Assembly (NCBI GenBank): GCA_016858145.1
Contig: JAEHOE010000167.1
Coordinates: 181,579 to 245,578, forward strand
DNA: 64,000 nucleotides
Direction: 5' to 3'
From: Edaphochlamys debaryana
Lineage: Eukaryota; Chlorophyta; Chlorophyceae; Chlamydomonadales
Below are positions 45,801 through 58,000 of the stretch, piece by piece. Each line of letters begins with the position of its first letter. Positions within the stretch are counted from its first letter, which is position 1. The notes under the pieces were generated by a model. That model saw only the letters and a program-made list of their open reading frames with translations. It did no database searches and had not been told where the DNA came from. Both the position numbers and the translations under genes were made by a program.

Positions 45801-48800
45801 AAAGCGCACAGGCTGGGTGGGCAACAACTCCCCGCCAAGTGCACTGCCAGCGGTGCGGGCTGGGCAAGGCAGGCGGCCTCCTGGGGCAAGGAGGCCGAAC
45901 CCAACCCGGAACCCACCGTGGCACACGACGCGAGTGTCCGCCATGTGGCGCTTAGCCGCGCAGGACTCCACGAGGGATTGCAACACTGCAAATTTTACAA
46001 GAGAGTTGCAAGATAGGCGCGCGCGTGCCGAGCAATAGCATGAAAGATTTACAGGAAGTGACGGCGGGAGTGCCGGGAGTGCGAGGTGGAGAGATGGTCA
46101 GGGCTGGATGGGTCCGGCTGCAGACCTCGGCAGATCCCGCCCCTGACGATCACGATCCGCGACTCGCGGGGCAGCCCCGCCCCACCGTCCTTATTGTAAA
46201 AGTAAGCCTGCATTGGGGTCCAGTCGTCCTTGTACTTCTGCGGGGATCGGTGGGTCAGGGGAGCGGGGAGGGCACGGGAGAGGGGAGGGCAGCTCGGGGC
46301 CGGGTGCTAGGCGTGCGGACTTACGACCCCGCCAAGTCTGTGCGTGGGATAAAAGTCACCTCATCAGATGCGGGGCTGAGCGTGGGATGCAACTCTGCGG
46401 GGGGTGCAACATCAGCCCACCAGCAGCCCCCCAAGTTCCCAGCCCCTTCCCCCCTCGCGCTACGAACTGACCTCGATTGCCTCCATCGCCTCAGCCGCCG
46501 TCAGCGTGAGCTGGCACCCGAGGGCCCCGGTGGCATCGTCCAGGGCACAGCCCGCCATCGCCACCCAGTGCTGGGGAGAAGCGGTCTGGTCCTGCTCGAA
46601 GCCCGAATAGTAACCGGAACCCCCCCGTCCCCCCCCAGCTGTTGAACTCCAGCTGGTCTCACTCCGCCTCCCGCTTCCGCTTCTGGCCCGCCGAGATGTT
46701 GGCCTTGTGCGCCTCCGACAGCGGCTTGCCCGTCTGGGCCGCCGAGATCTTGGCCTTGTGCTCCGCTGTGAAAGGCTTCCGCTTCTTGCCCTTCTTGGCC
46801 GCCGAGATCTTGGCCTTGTGCGCCTCGGTCTTGGGCTTGCCCTTCTTGGCCGCCGAGATCTTGGCCTTGTGCGCCTCCGACTCACAGGTCCGCGTAGTAG
46901 CGCGGGTTGTCCGGGTCGACGCGCGCCTCCCAAGCGAGCCCCGGGAGGAAGGCCTTGACCTTCTTGGCGTCCAGGGACACCAGCTGCTTGGCAAAAGTGA
47001 TCAGCGTCATGGTTAGCGGAAGCGATAGAGCGGCAGCGGTGGAGCGTGAGCGAGGGGAGGCGGGGCGCTTGAAGTTTCGCGAGCGTGAGCGGCCCTTGGG
47101 TCAGAACTTCGCCGCGCGAGGCACCGCTCACGGGTCGGCACGAACCCGCCGACTGCCCCCCTTCCCCAGTCCCCCCCAGGACCACTGCCACGGCAGGCCC
47201 GACTGACGGCATACGTACTGCACGGTTGGTCATCAGCAGGAAGGTGGGCACGAGAATGGAATGTACCGGCAAACGCATGACACCGTACGTGCGTGCTGAT
47301 AGGTGCCAAAGATCCAATTCTACGCGGCGTACGGATCCACCCCACACCGGCAGAGCCCCACCTGCGCCACGGAGCTTGAGATGCTGCTGATCACATTATC
47401 GTAACACACCGTGCCCCAGCCACCGTCCGGCATCAGCACTTCCAGGCGGCCGTCCGAGACCTGGTGACGAGGCAGGCAGGGCTTGAGCGTTCAGGGCACA
47501 TGTACCGGTACATGCATTCGCGGAGGATGAGGGCACCGTTCCAAGCCCCCCGTGAGGAAGCAGGTCCTCGGGGCTGTGCCGGTGTCGATAGGATGGAAGA
47601 CGGGTGGGGCCGAACAGCTCTGAGCGAACTCGCCTGTTTGCCCGTCGCGGTCACGGGCAGGCCGGTAGTAGGGTTAACGATGCTGTATTTGCAGGCGGGG
47701 TGGGGGAAAGTGGATTGGGGCAGAGCATAGGAGCCAAGGGGGCGGGACGGGTGCCTAAAGCGCGGCAGGGGCTTCCGGACAGCCGGCACACCGCATGCAT
47801 CCAGCCGGCGCACCGCATTGTGTACAATATGGCTGTACACGTACCGCGCAACACATGCCAAACATGTGACAGTGCGTCGTTGCACGCACCGCATGGTGTA
47901 GTTGCCGTACTGAAGCGGCGGCGGCGGGGGCGGCGAGGGGGGCATGGGCGGGACGGGTGGGGGGCTCGGCGGCGGAGGGGAGGCCTTCCTGGGATCTGCG
48001 GCGGCACAACAGAGGCAGGGTGAGCCGGGTGGCGGCTCTGGAGCCCTCGCTGGGCAAAGGCACGCACGGGGGATGGGAGCCAAGCATGGCGGGGAGAGGA
48101 GGGCTGCTGTGGGCTCGCTTCGCACTGCAGCGGCCGGTGCCATCTCGTGCACCTGACCACTCACTCCTGCACGTGATGGCGATGGGTGTGAAGGTTTCGC
48201 CCACGCCCACCAGCTGGGCGGCCTCGTCGCAGTCCTCCACGGCCCGGTCCAACACGGCCAGCTGGAGGGTACAGGGGAAGGGAGGGGCCCGGGCCAAAGG
48301 TAATTGAGGTCATGAGGTGGCGATGCCGGGCGTGGCGTTGCGGGCGTTGACTGCGCGTGCACGACCAAGCTACTGCAGAGCCGCTGAGTCCCCGGTGAGG
48401 GCACTGGCTGCCCTGCTCATCCGCTCTCCCTGCACCTGGCCGCCATTACCGCCGCCTCCTGACCTGTCCGACGCAATCAAACATGCTCTTCGCTGTGGCA
48501 GCCTCGGCGCAACCCGAGTAGAAGAGCCGGATCACGGCCTTTGCGGGCAGCGCCTCGGCCAGCTTGTGCGTGCGCCAGGGGTAACGGCGCGACTCCGGGT
48601 TGACGATGGCGGCCCTGGCGGAGGGCAGGCCCATCTGCAGGGCAGGCGGGTTACGCGGGGGGCCCGGGGGGCATGTGCATGCAGTGAGTGGGAGGTTTTC
48701 AGCACTTCCCTGTTTCCGTCAGCACTTCGCTGCTGTAGATGTAAGGACAATCCAGCACCTCCCGCTCACCTGGCGGCAGGCGAGCACCGCCAGCTCGGTC

Positions 48801-49384
48801 CAGTATTCGTCGTTGCTGCTGGGGCCTGCCACAGATTCGAACGCGCTCGGCGAGATGCACACCGAGCCCCAGGCCTGAGTGGCCTCGTCCCATATCTAGG
48901 GCATGGGGGCGGGAAGCACGTGCGGGGGGCGATAGGCGTACAGATAAGCCGGAGCTGGAGGAAACGGGGGAAAGTCGCGGGACGTACGTACTAAACCGCA
49001 GCCCTACTATACGCACCTGCAGGATGCCTGAGGTGTTGCTGCGGCCGTCGGCGATGCGGATGGGCAGGTTGTGCGGGACGGGCGGGCTGGGCGGGGGCGG
49101 ATATGTGGGCGGGGGCCGCGGGGGCGGAGGTGAGGGCGACGGGAAGGGAGGACGCGGAGGGGGCGTGGGGGGAGCTGGGGGCGGGGAAGGGGAGGGTGGC
49201 TGCATTGGGGGAGGGAGCGCAGGCGGAGGAGGGGGCGGGGGCGGTGGAGGTGGTGGAGGAGGCGGGGGAGGGTTGACGGCTGGATGAGGTCGCCGCGGTC
49301 GCCTTCGGGGGCCGGCTGGCTGCATGGGCTCGTCCGGTGGCGCGAAGAAGACGGCCGGGGGCTCGTCCCCCGCAAGGTCCTCCT
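42826..49384 (-). pseudogene. SRCR-domain protein C, probably decayed paralogue
   Basis: It has the same exon series as B, from the Pro-rich linker exon (about 49019-49384) to the YGPYGSY tail (stop 42826-42828). Examples: 48772-48895 (WGSVCISP), 48464-48634, 48170-48265, 47895-47995, 47363-47461 (GRLEVLMPDGGWGTVCYD), 46470-46625, 45300-45440, 44280-44520, 43540-43730, 43060-43310. Three defects stand out. No signal-peptide exon is found upstream of 49384. The last SRCR exon has four extra bases (near 43277-43280 relative to B), shifting frame after LGLGWE. The second SRCR exon is split by a NUMOD3-bearing cassette (46626-47165). It could still be transcribed, but a full-length product is unlikely. 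Confidence 0.68.
46626..47130 (-). other. NUMOD3-type cassette inserted in the second SRCR exon of gene C
   Basis: The minus strand encodes four tandem basic modules at about 46670-46885 (pattern EAHKAKISAAKKGK, then TAEHKAKISAAQTGK and LSEAHKANISAGQK), ending KRKREAE and a stop. This is the repeat style of NUMOD3, a DNA-binding motif of homing nucleases; no nuclease domain is seen. Upstream, 46884-47009 is a separate short ORF beginning MTLITFAKQLVSLDAKKVKA and ending PRYYADL with a stop. A GTGAGT at that stop could be a splice donor joining it to the modules. The cassette sits where gene B has uninterrupted coding (CRQLGLPWEW / SGYYYG) and is bordered by C-rich runs on both sides. Function unknown. 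Confidence 0.6.
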
Positions 49385-49947
49385 GTGCGTGGGGGGGCGG
49401 CCCGCCGGGGCCGGGGGTGCAGGGGCGACACGTTGACGCCCACGCGGGGTCGGGTCAACCGGGTGGCGGGCGCTAAAACCATGGAGCTGCAGGCCGACAA
49501 GGTGCCTTTCTACATGCAGGCTTGGTCCCACCAAAGCTGCTCAGGCCGGCCTAGGCCTCTTAAGACCCCATGCCCCCCCCCCAACACGAACAGAACCGTA
49601 TGGTGCGCAACCATGCGCTGTGCTTGGAGGTCGTCTCGCGAGCCTGTCTGGTGCGTGAGTGCGTGGGGCATGTGAGCACCGCTTGTGGGAGTGCAGCAGC
49701 ATGACCGCCGCGCACCGCGCATGCCTTAATGCACAGCCCCCCCTGCGCGCCCCCTCAACCTGCACAGGAGACCTCAGGCGGCTTGGGCTGCCTCATGTCG
49801 CGTTTCAGGGTACGGCACGGCTTGTACGGCAAGGGCCTGCGGTCGTACGCTGGGCTTGATGGACGCAGGGCATAAATGGTGCTCGATCCGTGCCTCGACC
49901 CACGCCAACACATCCTTTGGCCCTGCCTGCCTTCCCGTCCACCGCAG
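49385..49947. other. Junction interval between gene C and the membrane-protein fragment
   Basis: No signal-peptide exon for gene C is found on the minus strand. On the plus strand about 49660-49730 encodes CEHRLWECSSMTAAHR, faintly like the zinc-knuckle end of a LINE ORF2, so a LINE relic is possible. Otherwise nothing recognisable. Confidence 0.35.
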
Positions 49948-50881
49948 GCCTACATGCTCCAGCGCCTCAACGGCAGCAGCATCGTGCCATTGGTAGGCAT
50001 ACCGGTCGATGCAGGCACATCCAGCGGCAGCGGAGGAGGCGGTGGCGGTGGCGGAGGTCTGAGTGACGCTGAGCTGGCAGGAGTCATCGTGGCGAGCATT
50101 TGCGGTGAGTCTGCTGTACGTTTATGGCCCGGCCACTGCAGCCAAGCAGTCTGGTAAGCGGCGCCTTAGCCTCCGACTGACCAGCTCCTCCTTGGTGCAT
50201 GTGTGTGCAGGCGGGCTGGCGATCCTGGCTCTTGCCGTGGCTGGCGTGCTGCACGTGCAGCGTTCTCGGCTCAAGCGGAGGAAGGGGGCTGCGGTCGAGG
50301 CGCCAGAGGCTGGGGGCCGCGACGGCTGCAGCTGGTGGGTCCGTCAGCGCTCGGCCTGCCCCTGCCTCCTATCCCCACCCCAGCTTGCACCCGATCGTCA
50401 CCTCCCGCACCGGCCCCGCCCTATCCCACTGTCCCACAGGCCCTGTCAGCGCGATCATGGGGGCTTCCCGGGCAGCGCAACCGCGCAGTCCAGCGTTGTG
50501 ATACAGTTGTGCCAGGCCTCTCCAACCGCAGCAGAGGCTAAAGTAGTGAAGCTATCGCCTGGCGCCAGCCCCAAGGGCGCCTTCCAGAGAGAGACGGGCG
50601 GCACCGCGGCCCTGACCGGCGAAGGCTCGGCGGGGACGGCCGTGGACCCCGCTGGCTTGCTCGCCACCGGCGTCAGTGTCACGACACAGAAGCACGCAGC
50701 CTTGCTGGGGACGACGATGAGTGACATGAGTGAGTCATGCCGTACGGGTGCACAGGGCGAGGGGCGAGGGGCGACATCTAGCAGTAACGCTGGTCTGACT
50801 TCTGGCCAACCCTTTACAGATTCAGACCTCAAACATCATACCGCTCTCCATGCTTGGTGTGAACGGTGCTTTCAACTCTAG
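49948..50881 (+). CDS. 3' exons of a single-pass membrane protein gene (5' part missing)
   Basis: Four exons keep phase: 49948-50104, 50211-50334, 50440-50729, 50820-50881 (TAG). They encode a short extracellular piece with a Gly-rich linker, a transmembrane helix formed across the first junction (AGVIVASICGGLAILALAVA), a basic stop-transfer run (RSRLKRRK), and a cytoplasmic tail of about 130 residues rich in Ala, Ser and Thr. This resembles the juxtamembrane end of a receptor-like protein, but no kinase or cyclase domain follows. No upstream exons are identifiable before 49948, so the gene is either a remnant or continues through exons I cannot see. Confidence 0.6.
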
Positions 50882-51210
50882 CGTTCTCCCGCCCGCCGCG
50901 GCGTACTTCCAGGCATCCCGGCCTCGCCCGACGGACCCGCCACGCGTGCTAAACAGGCGTTGCGACTGGCAACTTAGATTCATCCGTGAGGCGCGGAGAG
51001 GCGCTATTGGCTGCCCCCGGCGCCCGACTTGTTCCGAAAGCACAACTCAGCGTGGCCACTGACATTTTGACCGTTCTACACGCGGTTTTGATAAATCCTT
51101 TCAAGAGTGTGCGGAGTTCCCAGTGTACGGGACACGTGAGATGCGTGGCGTTGGAAACGTCTGGGCTGGACTGCGGCACATGGGTCACATGGGTCCAATC
51201 ATTAGTTGGA
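50882..51210. other. Spacer after the membrane-protein gene
   Basis: It presumably contains the 3' UTR. No gene or repeat is recognised. Confidence 0.3.
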
Positions 51211-51890
51211 CCCTCCCCTCCACCAACTCCCCCGCCACCACACGTGCTGCCCCCGCCCCCTACCTCCCCCGCCTCCGCAGCTGTCGACGCCCCCTCCTTG
51301 CCGGCCCCGTCCCCTGCCCGTGCCCCCGCCTACTCCTCCGCATCCCTTCCTGCCGTCCCTCCCCCGCCCCGTCCCGCCTCCCCTCCCTTCCCACTTTCCC
51401 CGCGTCCTCTCCTGCTGCCGCCCCCTCCGCCCCCTCCCCCACCCTTCCTTCCGTTCCTCAGCCTCCTCCCCACCTCCCATGCAGCCGCATCCCTCCCCTC
51501 CACCACCTCCCCCCGCCTCCTCTCATGCCGCCCCCGCCCCCTACCTCCCCCGCCTCCGCAGCTGTCAGCGCCCCCTCCTTGCCGGCCCCGTCCCCTGCCC
51601 GTGCCCCCGCCTACTCCTCCGCATCCCTCCCTGCCGTACCTCCCCCGCCCCGTCCCGCCTCCCCTCCCTTCCCACTGTCCCCGTGTCCTCTCCTGCTGCC
51701 GCCCCCTCCGCCCCCCTCCCCCACCCTTCCTTCCGTTCCTCAGCCTCCTCCCCACCTCCCATGCAGCCACGTCCCTCCCCTCCACCACCTCCCCCGCCAC
51801 CTCACGTGCTGCCCCCGCCCCCTCCGCCACCTACCCCGCCTTCTACCATACCGGCGCCGCCTCCCCACCTCCCATGCGGCCACGCCGGTC
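51211..51890. repeat. C/T-rich minisatellite, about 281-bp unit
   Basis: Units start with 'ccctcccctccacca' at 51211, 51491 and 51773. The first two are 280 and 282 bp and nearly identical; the third is cut short by an internal deletion. Long Pro-rich frames here come from composition: the unit length is not a multiple of three, so one reading frame is not kept from unit to unit. The plus strand is almost all pyrimidine, so triplex or G-rich structures on the minus strand are possible. Confidence 0.8.
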
Positions 51891-52055
51891 GCCTCCTCCC
51901 CCCTCCTTGCCGGCCGCTCCCACCACCTCCCCACTCTCCTCTTGCCCTGCCCTCGCAATCAACCCTGCCCTGGCCTCCACCGCCACTTCCCGCGCAGCAG
52001 CCGAGGACGAAGTGCGACTTGGCTGACTAGCCTCTCTGGGAACAGGCAGTTCGCA

Positions 52056-55000
52056 CCGCCCACACCGCGTGCAGGCAAGCCCCAGGGACCCCTGCGGCTG
52101 GGCGCTGAAGGACTCACAGTGGAGACCTTGAGCCGGGCGGGGACCAGAGCCGGGCGGGGGCCAATGCACCAGGCAGCGGCCCCCCCGCGTGTGGCCCCGC
52201 CACGGCCACGGCCGTCTGCAGCGGATGCCTTCCGCCGCTGAGCTCCGGACCCCACGCAGCTGCGCGTGCACCTGCCTCTCGAGGCGGTGCCACGTGGACC
52301 AGACCCCCACGGAAGCCTGCTGCCGCGACACACCACCCGGGAAGTGCAAGGCGTAAGGCCAGGGGGCGGCTTGGGGTGGCGTCCCCCACACGCCCGGACT
52401 TCGTCGGACCCCAGCTCCTTGCCAGCCGTTGTGCAACCCTCGCCCAGGCGATGACAGAGCCTCCAGGCTGCTTCTTGATGCAGCCGCGCGGTGCTCCGCG
52501 AGCGCGCCCATCGATGCAGGCTTCGCCATCGCGTGCGCCCTTGTCAAGCTGCAGAGTCGTAGACAGATGCTCTAGCTGTCATATGCAGCGGCCGACGAAC
52601 GGTCGCGTGTTCGTCGTGGGGATGGCGCGAAGACTCTTCTTCTTTTGCGAGCCAGTGAAGCGAGCGCTCTGGTTGAGGCTGACCAGATTCATGCAAAGGT
52701 AAAGCGTCAATCGGGCAACATCGCGGTCGTGCAGCCGTGCAGCCCGGCTCTCGGCGAACGCCCATGCCCGCTCAGCCCCCCGGCTCCAACAGGGCTAAGT
52801 GCCCTCCCCATGTACGCCCGCTCCCGTAGCATGGCCCTCACAGAAGCGAAGCTCCATGAGGGCGCCTGGCCCCCGCACGCGGGCGGGTTGGAAGGCAAGG
52901 CGGGGCCCGGGCCCCCGCACACACGCGGCCGGTGAGCGGACCGCCCCGCATTGCAACGCACAATCGTGCCCCTGCACCCGATCTGCTCTCGCCCCCGCTT
53001 TCCAAGGCAGCAGACACGTGCCAGCAGCACGCAGCCATGCCTATCCTCGCCTCTACCTCCAAACCGCCTTGATGACCATGGGTGCGCCAGGCCAGCCGGC
53101 AGACACGGGCCCCGACGCAATGCTCACGCTCGTCCACTGCGTCTCCCCCCCCAGGCAGACTCGGCCATCCCAGACAGCGACACAAGCAGCGGTCCGGCAG
53201 CACAGAGGAGTCTAGAGACACCGTGCACAGGAGAAGGCCGAGACGACGCAGCGCCACCAAGCCACAGCGACAAGACCCCGCAACAGCGGGCTCCGGCGGG
53301 CTGCCCGAGGACGAGCTCACGCACGGAGGTTGGGGAGCCCACACCCCGGCAGCGACGCCAGCTCCCTCCGCTGCGAGTCCCCCCTGCTGGTCACACCTCC
53401 GCCGCATGCCGTGGCGCATCGGAAGCCCCGCGCAAGGTGCCGTGTACCTCGGCCCTCGCTCGGCCGTGCTGCCAGCCCCCGTCTCCAGCTGCAGGCAAGG
53501 CCCCCTGCGCCCCCCCACCCAGAGGCTGTGTATCACCAGCTTCGCCGCACTTGGCGGCAGCGCCAAGCCCGCCCTGCACGGACCAGGCCGCGTGGTCCTC
53601 TCAAGGCCACACGGCCAAGCTGCCTCTGCTCCCCCAAGCTGCGTGGGGAGCCCGCTCCACCGCCCACACCGCGTGCAGGCAAGCCCCAGGGACCCCTGCG
53701 GCTGGGCGCTGAAGGACTCACAGTGGAGACCTTGAGCCGGGCGGGGACCAGAGCCGGGCGGGGGCCAGAGCACCAGGCAGCGGCCCCCCCGCGTGTGGCC
53801 CCGCCACGGCCACGGCCGTCTGCAGCGGATGCCTTCCGCCGCTGAGCTCCGGACCCCACGCAGCTGCGCGTGCACCTGCCTCTCGAGGCGGTGCCACGTG
53901 GACCAGACCCCCACGGAAGCCTGCTGCCGCGACACACCACCCGGGAAGTGCAAGGCGTAAGGCCAGGGGGCGGCTTGGGGTGGCGTCCCCCACACGCCCG
54001 GACTTCGTCGCACCCCAGCTCCTTGCCAGCCGTTGTGCAAACCCTCACCCAGGCGATGACAGAGCCTCCAGGCTGCTGCTTGATGCAGCCGCGCGGTGCT
54101 CCGCGAGCGCGCCCATCGCTGCAGGCTTCGCGATCGCGTGCGCCCTTGTCAAGCTGCAGAGTCGTAGACAGATGCTCTAGCTGTCATATGCAGCGGCCGA
54201 CGAACGGTCGCGTGTTCGTCGTGGGGATGGCGCGAAGACTCTTCTTCTTTTGCGAGCCAGTGAAGCGATCGCTCTGGTTGAGGCTGACCAGATTCATGCA
54301 AAGGTAAAGCGTCAATCGGGCAACATCGCGGTCGTGCAGCCGTGCAGCCCGGCTCTCGGCGAACGCCCATCCCCGCTCAGCCCCCCGGCTCCAACAGGGC
54401 CAAGTGCCCTCCCCATGTACGCCCGCTCCCGTAGCATGGCCCTCACAGAAGCGAAGCTCCATGAGGGCGCCTGGCCCCCGCACGCGGGCGGGTTGGAAGG
54501 CAAGGCGGGGCCCGGGCCCCCGCACACACGCGGCCGGTGAGCGGACCGCCCCGCATTGCAACGCACAATCGTGCCCCTGCACCCGATCTGCTCTCGCCCC
54601 CGCTTTCCAAGGCAGCAGACACGTGCCAGCAGCACGCAGCCATGCCTATCCTCGCCTCTACCTCCAAACCGCCTTGATGACCATGGGTGCGCCAGGCCAG
54701 CCGGCAGACACGGGCCCCGACGCAATGCTCACCCACTGCGTCTCCCCCCCCAGGCAGACTCGGCCATCCCAGACAGCGACACAAGCAGCGGTCCGGCAGC
54801 ACAGAGGAGTCTAGAGACACCGTGCACAGGAGAAGGCCGAGACGACGCAGCGCCACCAAGCCACAGCGACAAAACCCCGCAACAGCGGGCTCCGGCGGGC
54901 TGCCCGAGGACGAGCTCACGCACGGAGGTTGGGGAGCCCACACCCCGGCAGCGACGCCAGCTCCCTCCGCTGCGAGTCCCCCCTGCTGGTCACACCTCCG

Positions 55001-58000
55001 CCGCATGCCGTGGCGCATCGGAAGCCCCGCGCAAGGTGCCGTGTACCTCGGCCCTCGCTCGGCCGTGCTGCCAGCCCCCGTCTCCAGCTGCAGGCAAGGC
55101 CCCCTGCGCCCCCCACCCAGAGGCTGTGTATCACCAGCTTCACCGCACTTGGCGGCAGCGCCAAGCCCGCCCTGCACGGACCAGGCCGCGTGGTCCTCTC
55201 AAGGCCACACGGCCAAGCTGCCTCTGCTCCCCCAAGCTGCGTGGGGAGCCCGCTCCACCGCCCACACCGCGTGCAGGCAAGCCCCAGGGACCCCTGCGGC
55301 TGGGCGCTGAAGGACTCACAGTGGAGACCTTGAGCCGGGCGGGGACCAGAGCCGGGCGGGGGCCAGAGCACCAGGCAGCGGCCCCCCCCGCGTGTGGCCC
55401 CGCCACGGCCACGGCCGTCTGCAGCGGATGCCTTCCGCCGCTGAGCTCCGGACCCCACGCAGCTGCGCGTGCACCTGCCTCTCGAGGCGGTGCCACGTGG
55501 ACCAGACCCCCACGGAAGCCTGCTGCCGCGACACACCACCCGGGAAGTGCAAGGCGTAAGGCCAGGGGGCGGCTTGGGGTGGCGTCCCCCACACGCCCGG
55601 ACTTCGTCGCACCCCAGCTCCTTGCCAGCCGTTGTGCAACCCTCACCCAGGCGATGACAGAGCCTCCAGGCTGCTGCTTGATGCAGCCGCGCGGTGCTCC
55701 GCGAGCGCGCCCATCGCTGCAGGCTTCGCGATCGCGTGCGCCCTTGTCAAGCTGCAGAGTCGTAGACAGATGCTCTAGCTGTCATATGCAGCGGCCGACG
55801 AAGGGTCGCGTGTTCGTCGTGGGGATGGCGCGAAGACTCTTCTTCTTTTGCGAGCCAGTGAAGCGAGCGCTCTGGTTGAGGCTGACCAGATTCATGTAAA
55901 GGTGAAGCGTCAATCGGGGCACGCAATGGAATGAAGCGCGAAAGGCGGACAGAGCGAGGTCGCGCATCTTGGTAAGCTGCAGACGCGCGATAGAAAGGCT
56001 GAAATTGCAGGCAGGGGGATCACCTATGACACGAGGACAGGCAGTCACGCTGATGAAAGGACCGCGCAGCAACATCGCGGTCGTGCAGCCGTGCAGCCCG
56101 GCTCTCGGCGAACGCCCATCCCCGCTCAGCCCCCCGGCTCCAACAGGGCCAAGTGCCCTCCCCATGTACGCCCGCTCCCGTAGCATGGCCCTCACAGAAG
56201 CGAAGCTCCATGAGGGCGCCTGGCCCCCGCACGCGGGCGGGTTGGAAGGCAAGGCGGGGCCCGGGCCCCCGCACACACGCGGCCGGTGAGCGGACTGCCC
56301 CGCATTGCAACGCACAATCGTGCCCCTGCACCCGATCTGCTCTCGCCCCCGCTTTCCAAGGCAGCAGACACGTGCCAGCAGCACGCAGCCATGCCTATCC
56401 TCGCCTCTACCTCCAAACCGCCTTGATGACCATGGGTGCGCCAGGCCAGCCGGCAGACACGGGCCCCGACGCAATGCTCACCCACTGCGTCTCCCCCCCC
56501 AGGCAGACTCGGCCATCCCAGACAGCGACACAAGCAGCGGTCCGGCAGCACAGAGGAGTCTAGAGACACCGTGCACAGGAGAAGGCCGAGACGACGCAGC
56601 GCCACCAAGCCACAGCGACAAAACCCCGCAACAGCGGGCTCCGGCGGGCTGCCCGAGGACGAGCTCACGCACGGAGGTTGGGGAGCCCACACCCCGGCAG
56701 CGACGCCAGCTCCCTCCGCTGCGAGTCCCCCCTGCTGGTCACACCTCCGCCGCATGCCGTGGCGCATCGGAAGCCCCGCGCAAGGTGCCGTGTACCTCGG
56801 CCCTCGCTCGGCCGTGCTGCCAGCCCCCGTCTCCAGCTGCAGGCAAGGCCCCCTGCGCCCCCCACCCAGAGGCTGTGTATCACCAGATTCGCCGCACTTG
56901 GCGGCAGCGCCAAGCCCGCCCTGCACGGACCAGGCCGCGTGGTCCTCTCAAGGCCACACGGCCAAGCTGCCTCTGCTCCCCCAAGCTGCGTGGGGAGCCC
57001 GCTCCACCGCCCACACCGCGTGCAGGCAAGCCCCAGGGACCCCTGCGGCTGGGCGCTGAAGGACTCACAGTGGAGACCTTGAGCCGGGCGGGGACCAGAG
57101 CCGGGCGGGGGCCAATGCACCAGGCAGCGGCCCCCCCGCGTGTGGCCCCGCCACGGCCACGGCCGTCTGCAGCGGATGCCTTCCGCCGCTGAGCTCCGGA
57201 CCCCACGCAGCTGCGCGTGCACCTGCCTCTCGAGGCGGTGCCACGTGGACCAGACCCCCACGGAAGCCTGCTGCCGCGACACACCATCCGGGAAGCGCAA
57301 GGCGGAAGGCCAGGGGGCGGCTTGGGGTGGCGTCCCCCACACGCCCGGACTTCGTCGGACCCCAGCTCCTTGCCAGCCGTTGTGCAACCCTCACCCAGGC
57401 GATGACAGAGCCTCCAGGCTGCTGCTTGATGCAGCCGCGCGGTGCTCCGCGAGCGCGCCCATCGATGCAGGCTTCGCCATCGCGTGCGCCCTTGTCAAGC
57501 TGCAGAGTCGTAGACAGATGCTCAAGCTGTCATATGCAGCGGCCGACGAAGGGTCGCGTGTTCGTCGTGGGGATGGCGCGAAGACTCTTCTTCTTTTGCG
57601 AGCCAGTGAAGCGAGCGCTCTGGTTGAGGCTGAACAGATTCATGTAAAGGTGAAGCGTCAATCGGGGCACGCAATGGAATGAAGCGCGAAAGGCGGACAG
57701 AGCGAGGTCGCGCATCTTGGTAAGCTGCAGACGCGCGATAGAAAGGCTGAAATTGCAGGCAGGGGGATCACCTATGACACGAGGACAGGCAGTCACGCTG
57801 ATGAAAGGACCGCGCAGCAACATCGCGGTCGTGCAGCCGTGCAGCCCGGCTCTCGGCGAACGCCCATCCCCGCTCAGCCCCCCGGCTCCAACAGGGCCAA
57901 GTGCCCTCCCCATGTACGCCCGCTCCCGTAGCATGGCCCTCACAGAAGCGAAGCTCCATGAGGGCGCCTGGCCCCCGCACGCGGGCGGGTTGGAAGGCAA

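Noticed and set aside
51123..52241. 372-codon Pro-rich protein
   Set aside because: It lies on a C/T-rich minisatellite with units of about 281 bases, which does not preserve one frame; it is a composition artefact.
52838..54040. 400-codon minus-strand frame in the satellite as a real gene
   Set aside because: It is repeated in every unit, overlaps equally long plus-strand frames, and has no recognisable domain; kept only as a low-interest possibility.
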